From positions 1-35,288 of the forward strand of contig CAKRMZ010000013.1 in assembly GCA_934365155.1 (NCBI GenBank): a stretch of DNA of 35,288 nt. Direction: 5' to 3'. Source of the DNA: an uncultured Eubacteriales bacterium. GTDB taxonomy: Bacteria > Bacillota > Clostridia > Oscillospirales > CAG-272. The position numbers were made by a program, and so were the translations under genes. Below the pieces are notes generated by a model, which had not been told where the DNA came from, ran no database searches, and was given only the letters and a program-made list of their open reading frames with translations. Below are positions 1 to 6,461 of the stretch, piece by piece (positions within the stretch are counted from its first letter, which is position 1; each line of letters opens with the position of its first letter).

Positions 1-965
1 CCCTCGATGGAACTGTCGCTGAGGGTCGGGCATAACTCACGGATGTCCTGCTTGTTGAACCGTCCGATTTTATTTTCGCTTGCACGTCGCACCATTTCAA
101 GCGCGGGCAATTTGGTTTCCACAAGCGCTATACGCTCATCCAGGTCCTTATATGCCGCCAAAATCGTCCCGAGAAGATACTTGATAAAGGGCAGAACATT
201 TTCCGTCCCCTCATGCCAGCCGCTCTGGGACTGTGCCAATGCATCGTAATATAAATCTTTGTTTTTGGCAATTTTGGCTTCAAGCGAAATATACTTGCCC
301 ACGAAAAATCCGTTTTGATATAAAAGCTGCGTGGTAAGCAGGCGGCTCATTCTGCCGTTACCGTCATTAAACGGATGAATGCACAGAAAATCATGGATAA
401 AAACCGGAATCGCGATCAGCGGTTCCAGCTCCATGTTTCCGATGACGCGGTTGTATTCTTCGCAGATTTTGTCAAGCGCCGCCGGCGTTTCAAAGGGAGA
501 AAGCGGTGTAAACAAAATTTCCGTATGCCCGTCCGGATAGGTGGCGCTGATATAGTTCTGCACGGTTTTAGTGCGCCCTGCGACGGGATTGTTCATGTGG
601 CTGTACAGAATTTTGTGAAACTGCAAAATATAGTTTTGCGTAATGGGGATCGCGTCAAAATCATTGTGGATGATGTTCAGCACATCACGGTACCCGGCGA
701 TCTCCTGTTCGTCACGGTTTTTCGGTGCGGTCTTTTCCTCAACAAGCTGCCGTATGCGCGTGTTCGTGGTAACGATGCCCTCAATGGCGTTCGACGCCTC
801 GGTGCTTTGTATTTTGGCAATTTCAACAAGCTTTTCGAGTTCCTGCGGGCGCTGTTTTAAATACGGTTCTTGCTTACCGGCTTCCTTGTATATGGCTGCA
901 ATCAATCCTAAGATATCCGAATCCCACTTCTGATTCCTGATTGCGGAATAGTTAAAGTCTCTCAT
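1..965 (-). CDS. Fic family protein AMP-transferase (partial, C-terminus off the left edge)
   Basis: The 322 residues in the window run without a stop to the left edge. The Fic core motif HPFNDGNGR is at about residues 197-205; its His is the catalytic base in this family, which usually moves AMP from ATP to a hydroxyl side chain of a target protein. An N-terminal SNAIEG at about 58-63 fits the class II inhibitory helix (S/T)xxxE(G/N), so the enzyme is probably self-inhibited. The last visible stretch (FNKQDIRELCPTLSDSSIEG) looks like the start of a winged helix-turn-helix, common at the end of Fic proteins. The ATG has GGAGG upstream at 973-977. The target is unknown. It stands alone, divergent from the anchor-I gene. 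Confidence 0.92.
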   Translation of the reverse strand, partial: MRDFNYSAIRNQKWDSDILGLIAAIYKEAGKQEPYLKQRPQELEKLVEIAKIQSTEASNAIEGIVTTNTRIRQLVEEKTAPKNRDEQEIAGYRDVLNIIHNDFDAIPITQNYILQFHKILYSHMNNPVAGRTKTVQNYISATYPDGHTEILFTPLSPFETPAALDKICEEYNRVIGNMELEPLIAIPVFIHDFLCIHPFNDGNGRMSRLLTTQLLYQNGFFVGKYISLEAKIAKNKDLYYDALAQSQSGWHEGTENVLPFIKYLLGTILAAYKDLDERIALVETKLPALEMVRRASENKIGRFNKQDIRELCPTLSDSSIE

Positions 966-983
966 TCCCTTACCTCCGTTCTG

Positions 984-1045
984 TTTCCCTTAAATAATAG
1001 CACAAAATAAGGGAACAGTCAATGGGTTGTGCGAACTTTCCCTTA
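984..1045 (-). promoter_or_regulatory. Fic promoter with alternating TTTCCCTTA operator-like repeats
   Basis: On the minus strand, TTGACT (1022-1017) and TATTAT (999-994) are separated by exactly 17 nt. The motif TTTCCCTTA lies at 984-992, inverted at 1008-1015 and again direct at 1037-1045. Neighbouring copies therefore form two palindromes, one across the -10 and one across the -35. This layout suits a repressor site. That the Fic protein binds it through its own C-terminal HTH is inference. Confidence 0.65.
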
Positions 1046-1196
1046 TTATTATATCATGAATAGGGGAATTGTGTTCCATATACCCTCTGTATATTTCACA
1101 CAGCCTTTACACAAGTACGGTATCGGATTTTTCGTTGCATTCTTATAATAAAAACCAAACTGAATCGTGTGAGTAAGTGGAAAGGATGAAGGATAA

Positions 1197-2093
1197 ATGA
1201 AACGAGTATTAGGAATCATCACATCACTGGTTCTTTTGCTGACATCGGTATGCCCGGTCTATGCAACAGAAAACGGTCATGTAATCATCAATCAAGTATA
1301 CGGTGCATCAGATGACGGGTATGCCGATTATAGTTTTATCGAGCTATATAACCCTACGAACAATAATATTAATCTGAACGGCTGGTCGGTTCAATACCGT
1401 TCATCGGAAAGCGGAAACCAAGCGGATAGTTGGGCTGTATTAAAACTGACGGGCGTTATCGAGGCAACCGGCTATTACCTTATCCGTTGCGGTGCGGTCA
1501 CAAAGCCGTCGAGCGGTTTCTTTGCGGTTCCGCAGGGCAATCAGGAATGGGATATGCTTTTGCACAATAAGGGCGTATCGGTCGTACTGCTGAGCAATGA
1601 CACGCCTTTGACCGATGCCTTTGCCGGTGATATTACGGCAGACGGATTTACATTTCCCAAAGGCTTTGTGGATTTGGCGGCTGCGGGCGGAAACGACGGT
1701 GACGCTGATCAGGCGCCACCCGCTTATGAAGGAGCATTTGCTTCGATTCAATCTAAAAAGAAAGCAATTCGACGCATCGGATTTGCGGATAAAAATAACA
1801 ACGCTTTTGACTTTGAAGGAGTCAACTACAGCAAATCGGTATCTGCGGATAAAGGACCGCATGCAGGCAATACTTCCGTGATCCCGACGCCAAGTTTCAC
1901 ACCGGTTGATACCACAAACAAACAGTATACCGGATATTTTAACGCAGACTCCGCCGTAAAAGCCAAGCTGATCGCTCGCTACAATGCCGGAGCGTACAGT
2001 GCCGACGGCGGTTCGGCAGAAATCACCGCATACAACTCCGCAAACGGCTTTGCCTACTCGGTCAACGGCGTAAAGGGTACGCTGGTGATATGA
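1197..2093 (+). CDS. Choice-of-anchor I / lamin-tail surface protein, segment 1 of 3 (gene 1197-4266 is frameshifted)
   Basis: N-terminal part of a large secreted protein. It has a signal peptide (MKRVLGIITSLVLLLTSVCPVYA, cleavage likely after VYA) and then a lamin-tail domain (about residues 30-140, with FIELYNP and INLNGWS). From about residue 240 the first strand of a choice-of-anchor-I beta-propeller begins (IARYNAGAYSADGGSAEITAY). The frame stops at TGA 2091-2093, but the homology continues in the -1 frame from 2090, so one base (or four) appears to be missing near 2088-2092. The start follows GAAGGA. A TATAAT at 1144-1149 may be the -10, but no good -35 was seen. The exact substrate is unknown. 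Confidence 0.8.
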   Translation: MKRVLGIITSLVLLLTSVCPVYATENGHVIINQVYGASDDGYADYSFIELYNPTNNNINLNGWSVQYRSSESGNQADSWAVLKLTGVIEATGYYLIRCGAVTKPSSGFFAVPQGNQEWDMLLHNKGVSVVLLSNDTPLTDAFAGDITADGFTFPKGFVDLAAAGGNDGDADQAPPAYEGAFASIQSKKKAIRRIGFADKNNNAFDFEGVNYSKSVSADKGPHAGNTSVIPTPSFTPVDTTNKQYTGYFNADSAVKAKLIARYNAGAYSADGGSAEITAYNSANGFAYSVNGVKGTLVI

Positions 2094-2731
2094 GAAACTT
2101 GAAAAACAGAACGACGGTTGAAGCGCTTTCCGGCACAGAGATGAAAGCCGCCGAGCTTGCCGAAAATGCCGGAGACGGTTTTGCCTACGGCGATATGACC
2201 TCCGTAGCCGTTTCGCCCGATGGTAAAACTCTGGCAGTCGCTATGCAGGACGCCGATTATCAAAAGTCCGGCCGTGTACTGTTATTTGATTGCAATAAAG
2301 ACGGCAGTCTTATCTACAGCGGGATTGCTGTGACGGGCGTCCAGCCGGATATGGTCACCTTTAGCGAGGACGGAACAAAGGCGCTGACCGCCGACGAGGG
2401 CGAACCGCGTGAGGGCTACACCGCTACCGGCGCGGTCGATCCGATGGGTAGCGTAACAGTGATCGATGTCAAAACAAAAAGCGCGTCAACCGTAGATTTT
2501 AAGGCATTTGATTCAAAACGTGATGAGCTCGTCGCAGCCGGTGTTGTGCTGAAAAAGAATACTGCGCCCAGTGTCGATTTAGAGCCCGAATATATTGCAG
2601 TAAGCGGCAACACCGCGTATGTCGCCCTGCAGGAAGCAAACGCTGTTGCTGTTCTCAATATTGAAACACTGCAATTTGAAAATATTTTCAGTCTGGCTTT
2701 GAGAATTACAGTAAGGTTGCAGTTGATCTGA
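2090..2731 (+). CDS. Choice-of-anchor I surface protein, segment 2 of 3 (beta-propeller part)
   Basis: In-frame continuation of the anchor-I propeller: VEALSGTE, then MTSVAVSPDGKTLAVAMQ, VLLFDCNKDGS, VTFSEDGTKALTADEGEP, and LEPEYIAVSGNTAYVALQEANAVAVL. These are the repeated blade strands of the anchor-I/phytase-like esterase fold. The ATG at 2090 has no ribosome binding site, so this is not an independent gene. The frame is lost after FSLAL. Restoring one G in the run at 2695-2696 (CTGGCTTT to CTGGGCTTT) gives FSLGFENYSKVAVDLNKSD in the next segment's frame, so the second break is a one-base deletion in a G-run. Confidence 0.75.
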   Translation: MRNLKNRTTVEALSGTEMKAAELAENAGDGFAYGDMTSVAVSPDGKTLAVAMQDADYQKSGRVLLFDCNKDGSLIYSGIAVTGVQPDMVTFSEDGTKALTADEGEPREGYTATGAVDPMGSVTVIDVKTKSASTVDFKAFDSKRDELVAAGVVLKKNTAPSVDLEPEYIAVSGNTAYVALQEANAVAVLNIETLQFENIFSLALRITVRLQLI

Positions 2732-2787
2732 ACAAAAGCGACGCCAAGTATGACCCGAAAACCTATGAGAAAATCAAGGGCATCCGT

Positions 2788-4266
2788 ATGCCGGACGGAA
2801 GTTCTACCGTCACGATAAACGGTGAAACCTATCTGCTGACCGCGAACGAGGGAGACAGCCGCGCATGGCCGGTGGGAACCGAAACCGACACCAATGAGAT
2901 CAAAAAAAAGACTTCACCGGTAAACAGTATCAAAACCGGCGACAAGGTAACATGGTTTGATGCAGACCAGTACGACGGACTGGAATCCGGAACCGATTAT
3001 GTTTTCGGCGGACGCTCCTTTACGGTGTTTAAGGTTACGGCAAACGGGCTTTATGAGGTGTTTGACAGCGGCAGCGATTTCGAAAAAATCACCGCACAAG
3101 TTCTTCCCGGTTATTTCAATTGCTCGAATGATACCATAGAGCTTGAAAACCATTCCGGTAAAAAAGGACCGGAGCCGGAAGGAGTTACAGTAGGAACGAT
3201 TGGCGATCGCACCTATGCATTTGTCGGTCTTGAACGCACCGGCGGCGTAATGATCTATGACATTACCAATCCTGAAAATGCAATTTTTAAAAACTACTTT
3301 AACAGCCGTGATTATTCTGCCGATATTAAGGACGACGTTTCTCCTGAGGGGCTGACCTTTGTTGCGGCAGACAAAAACGAAAGTGGTGCTCCGGTGCTTA
3401 TCGTGTCCAATGAAGTATCGGGTACGGCCAGCGTAATCGCGCTGGATGCCGATACTACCCCGCCCGAAATACTGAATGTTGAAAATGAAAAGACCTACTA
3501 TGTCACCAAGAAGGTCGTGGCATATAACGATGACGAATCTCCGGTTACAGTTACTCTTAACGGAAACCCGGTAAATGAAAGTTTCTTCCTGCCCGGCAAC
3601 TGCAAAGCAACCTACATAATCAGCGCAAAAGACAGCGTTGGAAACGAAACGCTTTATACCGTGTATATGAAGCCGATTTCTTCAATTACCGATAAACTGG
3701 GAAGCCTCTCTGAGAACACGGTAACATCGGCAGACAGCAGCTTGGTTACAGAAGTAGAAACGCAGCTTTTGGATATTGCAGGGGCATTTGACGAAAATGA
3801 ATCGGAGAAAGCAGAGTGGAATGAACTGAAAGCCGCACTTGATCTATGCAAAAAGCTGGAAAACAAAATCGTAGAGGTCAGCAAAAGCCTTGACACTCTC
3901 CGCACAGCGGCAAACGCTTATTCCACCGATACAGTAAGTGAAAAAGACAAAGCCGATCTTGAAAAGTTGGCAGTCGATGCAAAAGCATTGCTCTCCTCAA
4001 ACAATCTCACATCAACAGAAAAAAAAGAGACTGAAACATTGCTTTCCACCGTTAACGGACTGCTTGAAAAAATTGAAAACAGCGGCAACACACCGGCTCA
4101 GCCGGATCAGCCGCAGGATCCTGCGAAAGAAACCGATAACAAGACGGACTCTCCGCAAACCAACGACACCGACAATATGGGTCTTTGGATCGCACTGATG
4201 GTCACCAGTAGCGGAGTGATGCTCGGCGCAACGGTAATCGGTAAGAAGAAAAAATTGGTAAAATAA
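2788..4266 (+). CDS. Choice-of-anchor I surface protein, segment 3 of 3 with C-terminal wall anchor
   Basis: Homology in this frame begins at about 2698; the ATG at 2788 is only the first Met. It carries the end of the propeller (LLTANEGDSRAW, PEPEGVTVGTIGDRTYAFVGLERTGGVMIYD, DDVSPEGLTFV), an Ig/HYR-like domain (about residues 225-295) and an Ala/Glu/Lys-rich helical stretch (about 300-430). A Pro/Thr/Asn-rich wall-spanning linker follows, then SPQTND, a hydrophobic segment (GLWIALMVTSSGVMLGATVI) and a KKKKLVK tail. That tail layout is a sortase sorting signal, with Asn where the usual Gly stands. Function of the intact protein: extracellular, perhaps phosphatase or esterase-like; not certain. 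Confidence 0.8.
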   Translation: MPDGSSTVTINGETYLLTANEGDSRAWPVGTETDTNEIKKKTSPVNSIKTGDKVTWFDADQYDGLESGTDYVFGGRSFTVFKVTANGLYEVFDSGSDFEKITAQVLPGYFNCSNDTIELENHSGKKGPEPEGVTVGTIGDRTYAFVGLERTGGVMIYDITNPENAIFKNYFNSRDYSADIKDDVSPEGLTFVAADKNESGAPVLIVSNEVSGTASVIALDADTTPPEILNVENEKTYYVTKKVVAYNDDESPVTVTLNGNPVNESFFLPGNCKATYIISAKDSVGNETLYTVYMKPISSITDKLGSLSENTVTSADSSLVTEVETQLLDIAGAFDENESEKAEWNELKAALDLCKKLENKIVEVSKSLDTLRTAANAYSTDTVSEKDKADLEKLAVDAKALLSSNNLTSTEKKETETLLSTVNGLLEKIENSGNTPAQPDQPQDPAKETDNKTDSPQTNDTDNMGLWIALMVTSSGVMLGATVIGKKKKLVK

Positions 4267-4278
4267 AACTTGCATAGC

Positions 4279-4325
4279 ATAAAAGCGGTTCGCCGACTGT
4301 ATTGCAGACGGTGGATCGCTTTTAT
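4279..4325 (+). terminator. Hairpin terminator after the anchor-I gene
   Basis: ATAAAAGCG (4279-4287) pairs perfectly with CGCTTTTAT (4317-4325), and the inner arms continue with only wobbles and one mismatch up to a short loop at 4300-4304. It starts 12 nt after the stop. The U-tract is only the TTTTAT of the arm itself, so termination may be partial. Confidence 0.6.
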
Positions 4326-4623
4326 CTATCGACAGATTCGCAATACGGTAATTTTAGAAATAGTGAACACTTGTGTGTAAAGGCAGTACCAAAGCGCAAG
4401 AAAGCTTAGTGTATAAAATACTTTTAACTGCAAACGGGCGTTTTTTTACACGGTTTTTGATTTGAAAGAAATGTGTGTTGCAGCAAACAACATTCTTTTT
4501 TCAGCACAAACGATGCTAAGATTATATTGCGCTGCTGTTGTAAATACGACTTTGCGGTAGAAAAAATTACAAATTCATGATACAATAATATATCGACAAA
4601 CTTAAATTCGGGGATGTAAGCAG
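4326..4623 (+). other. Intergenic stretch with the promoter of the EFR1 gene at its right end
   Basis: I see no coding frame with a ribosome binding site here. The only clear element is near the right end: TAGAAA-17-TACAAT, with the -10 at 4581-4586, embedded in ATTCATGATACAAT (4573-4586). The same 14 bases occur at the tetR promoter at 8194-8207. The rest is AT-rich without recognised structure. Confidence 0.5.
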
Positions 4624-5130
4624 ATGGTTTTATTCTTTTCCGCCACGGGAAATTGCAAATATGTTGCAACTCGCCTTATACAGTCCACTAAGCAGCAAAT
4701 GTTTTCTATTGCGGATTGCATCCGGAACGGTCAATATGATTTTTCCGACGGTGCAATCGGTATTGTTTCTCCAACCTATGATTGGGGGTTACCGAGCATT
4801 GTAAAAGAATTTCTCGAAAAGGCATCATTTAAAACGGATTACCTGTACTTTGTTGCTACCTACGGCACCACACCCGGTGCCAGCGGGTATATGGCAAACA
4901 AAGCAATCCGCGAAAGAGAGATCGACGCGTATTATGCTGTCCGCATGGTGGACACATGGACGCCGATCTTTGACCTATCCACTCCCGAAAAGCTTGCAAA
5001 ATACACAAAAAAAAACCGAAGCGCAGATCGACCGTGTGATTGGCAGCGTTGGCGAACGCCGCACGAACAGACATATGACACCCCGCACGCCGGCGTTGAT
5101 CACCGAATGGATCGCAGCGCCGTTGTATAA
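4624..5130 (+). CDS. EFR1-type flavodoxin-ferredoxin, flavodoxin half (gene 4624-5368 frameshifted)
   Basis: The N-terminal domain is flavodoxin-like: the opening strand VLFFSATGNCKYVA carries the FMN phosphate-binding loop (SATGNCK), followed by GIVSPTYDWGLPSIVKEFLEKA and YLYFVATYGTTPG. In EFR1 proteins this domain is fused to a C-terminal 2[4Fe-4S] ferredoxin. Real homology in this frame ends at KYTKK near 5012. The remaining 35 residues up to the stop at 5130 are out-of-frame. The break lies in nine A (5007-5015); with eight, the frame runs into KTEAQIDR of the ferredoxin half. The start has only a weak upstream GGGGATG. Electron-transfer partner unknown. Confidence 0.8.
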   Translation: MVLFFSATGNCKYVATRLIQSTKQQMFSIADCIRNGQYDFSDGAIGIVSPTYDWGLPSIVKEFLEKASFKTDYLYFVATYGTTPGASGYMANKAIREREIDAYYAVRMVDTWTPIFDLSTPEKLAKYTKKNRSADRPCDWQRWRTPHEQTYDTPHAGVDHRMDRSAVV

Positions 5131-5368
5131 CAAAAAAGTGCGGCGCACAGCAAATTTTTATGTAGAGGAAAGCTGCATCGGCTGCGGACTGTGTGCCGGA
5201 AAATGCCCCGTTCAGGCTATAAAAATGCAAGACAAGCGCCCGATCTGGGTCAAGGACAAGTGCGTGATGTGTCTTGGATGCCTGCACCGCTGTCCGAAAT
5301 TTGCCATTCAATATGGCAAGCACACCAAAAAGCACGGACAGTATACAAATCCGAATGTCAAAGTATAA
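5015..5368 (+). CDS. EFR1-type flavodoxin-ferredoxin, ferredoxin half
   Basis: Continuation of the preceding gene in the +1 frame after the A-run. It holds two complete [4Fe-4S] binding motifs, CIGCGLCAGKCP and CVMCLGCLHRCP, each CxxCxxCxxxCP, then a basic tail. There is no start codon with a ribosome binding site, so this half would be made only if the frame is restored by polymerase or ribosome slippage, or if the extra A is a sequencing error. Together the halves give about 248 residues, the usual size for the family. Confidence 0.8.
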   Translation, partial: TEAQIDRVIGSVGERRTNRHMTPRTPALITEWIAAPLYNKKVRRTANFYVEESCIGCGLCAGKCPVQAIKMQDKRPIWVKDKCVMCLGCLHRCPKFAIQYGKHTKKHGQYTNPNVKV

Positions 5369-5390
5369 ATTCCGAAATCAAACATGACAA

Positions 5391-5436
5391 AAGACGGAGA
5401 AAGCACAAGCATGCTTTCTCCGTCTTGCTATTACAA
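5391..5436 (+). terminator. Strong hairpin terminator after the EFR1 gene
   Basis: AAGACGGAGAAAGCA (5391-5405) and TGCTTTCTCCGTCTT (5412-5426) form a perfect 15-bp stem with a 6-nt loop. It may serve in both directions, since the aldo/keto reductase remnant ends toward it on the minus strand. No long T-run follows directly on the plus strand. Confidence 0.65.
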
Positions 5437-5487
5437 ATCTTTTTTGATTCATCCCCGTATAAAACTCGTTTCAGCGGACTACCGACC

Positions 5488-5672
5488 TTACCATGTCAGC
5501 GAGAACTCAACAAGCTCCAGGGTCTCCGGCTTGCCAATGAGCGGTTCTTTTTTATCAAGTGCGGAAAGCTGTGCCATTTCATCGGCGGACAGTGTAAAAT
5601 CAAACAGCTCAAAATTCTCTTTGATATGCTCCGTCATGCTGCTTCTCGGAATAACGGCAATGCCTTGGCAAT
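5488..5672 (-). pseudogene. C-terminal remnant of an aldo/keto reductase
   Basis: Reading on the minus strand, about 60 residues match the end of the aldo/keto reductase family: QGIAVIPRSSMTEHIKENFE, then LFDFTLSADEMAQLSALDKKEP, ending in LVEFSLTW and TAA. GIxVIPRSS is the NADP-phosphate binding segment. Everything upstream (barrel, catalytic Asp/Tyr/Lys/His) is missing. At about 5661-5675 the homology passes straight into a MATE gene on the other strand. The minus-strand frame stays open through the MATE region, but that part is not reductase. No function is expected. Confidence 0.75.
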
Positions 5673-6183
5673 CTATGGTCCCATCATTCAGGTCAGCACC
5701 TTTGTCCAGTGCTGTGCATACAGCGTCGGTCAGGCATCCCAGCCCATTGTTTCCACAAACTTCGGCGCCGGGAAAGCTAAGCGTATCAAGGAAACACTTC
5801 GGTTGGCAATTTGGACAACGGTATTCTTCGGGGTGTTCTGGACAGTTCTCAGCATGGCGTGTCCGAATGTCTATATTCGCATTTTCATGGTGCCCACACC
5901 GGAGATACTGGATATGGCACCGACCATTGTCCGCACCTATGCATTGTCGTTTTTGTTGTTGCCCTTCAACATCTTTTCTACTTACTACTTTCAGGCAATC
6001 ATGAAACCGAAGGCAGCGTTCATCGTTTCTGTAGCGCGCGGACTTGTCATCAGCGGCATTTTGATTATGGCTCTCCCTGCTCTGATCAGAGCCGACGCCA
6101 TTTGGTTTGCGATGCCCGTTACGGAGCTGCTGGTCATGATCTACGCCGCCATGACCATTCACAAATATACAAAAGCTTTATAA
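5661..6183 (+). pseudogene. C-terminal half of a MATE family transporter (5'-truncated)
   Basis: From about 5664 the plus strand encodes the second half of a MATE efflux protein: NALAIYGPIIQVSTFVQ, then SVGQASQPIVSTNFGAGKA (the typical Q-P-[IL]-xx-N-[YF]-GA motif of the second bundle), then four hydrophobic helices and the stop at 6181-6183. The first six or so helices and the start are absent. The frame is open upstream, but those codons are the antisense of the reductase remnant and the ferredoxin gene. Loss of one segment between two divergent genes would create this structure. Confidence 0.75.
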
Positions 6184-6345
6184 AGAAATGAGCATCGAAA
6201 ACAGTTTTATTATGTTCGCCGGTGTAGAACCCGTCAAAACCTTTTGCGGCCGCTTTCGTATATGCACTAAGAATTTCAAGTCCCCACTCGCTCTTTTAGC
6301 CTATACTCGATATCGAAAAAGATCAGCGATTTAAACAGAAAAGAC

Positions 6346-6374
6346 TTGCAAATTCAAGACTCAGACTTTATAAT
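6346..6374 (+). promoter_or_regulatory. Promoter of the amidohydrolase gene
   Basis: TTGCAA (6346-6351), a 17-nt spacer and TATAAT (6369-6374) give a near-consensus sigma-A promoter about 85 nt upstream of the ATG. The 160 bases between the MATE remnant and this promoter hold nothing I can name. Confidence 0.7.
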
Positions 6375-6461
6375 TTAGACATAACTCCCGCATGAATATC
6401 CGCCGCAACAAATCCTCGCTCGGGCGGAGAAAATGCAGATGATTTCAAGGAGAAAACGGAA

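Noticed and set aside
7..933. Plus-strand open frames opposite the Fic gene
   Set aside because: They are antisense of a clearly coding minus-strand frame with the Fic motif, and have no ribosome binding sites.
4424..4669. An 81-codon minus-strand frame left of the EFR1 gene
   Set aside because: No ribosome binding site or recognisable protein; it overlaps the EFR1 promoter and start.
5488..6162. A 224-codon minus-strand open frame
   Set aside because: Only the last ~60 residues resemble aldo/keto reductase; the rest is antisense of the MATE remnant.
5191..6183. A 330-codon plus-strand open frame across the ferredoxin end, the reductase remnant and the MATE remnant
   Set aside because: Only the last ~170 codons are MATE. 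The earlier part is out of frame with the ferredoxin gene and antisense to the reductase, and crosses a strong terminator.
6190..6298. Minus-strand stretch reading SEWGLEILSAYTKAAAKGFD
   Set aside because: Protein-like and perhaps a third gene remnant, but it has an upstream stop, no start, and no family I can name.
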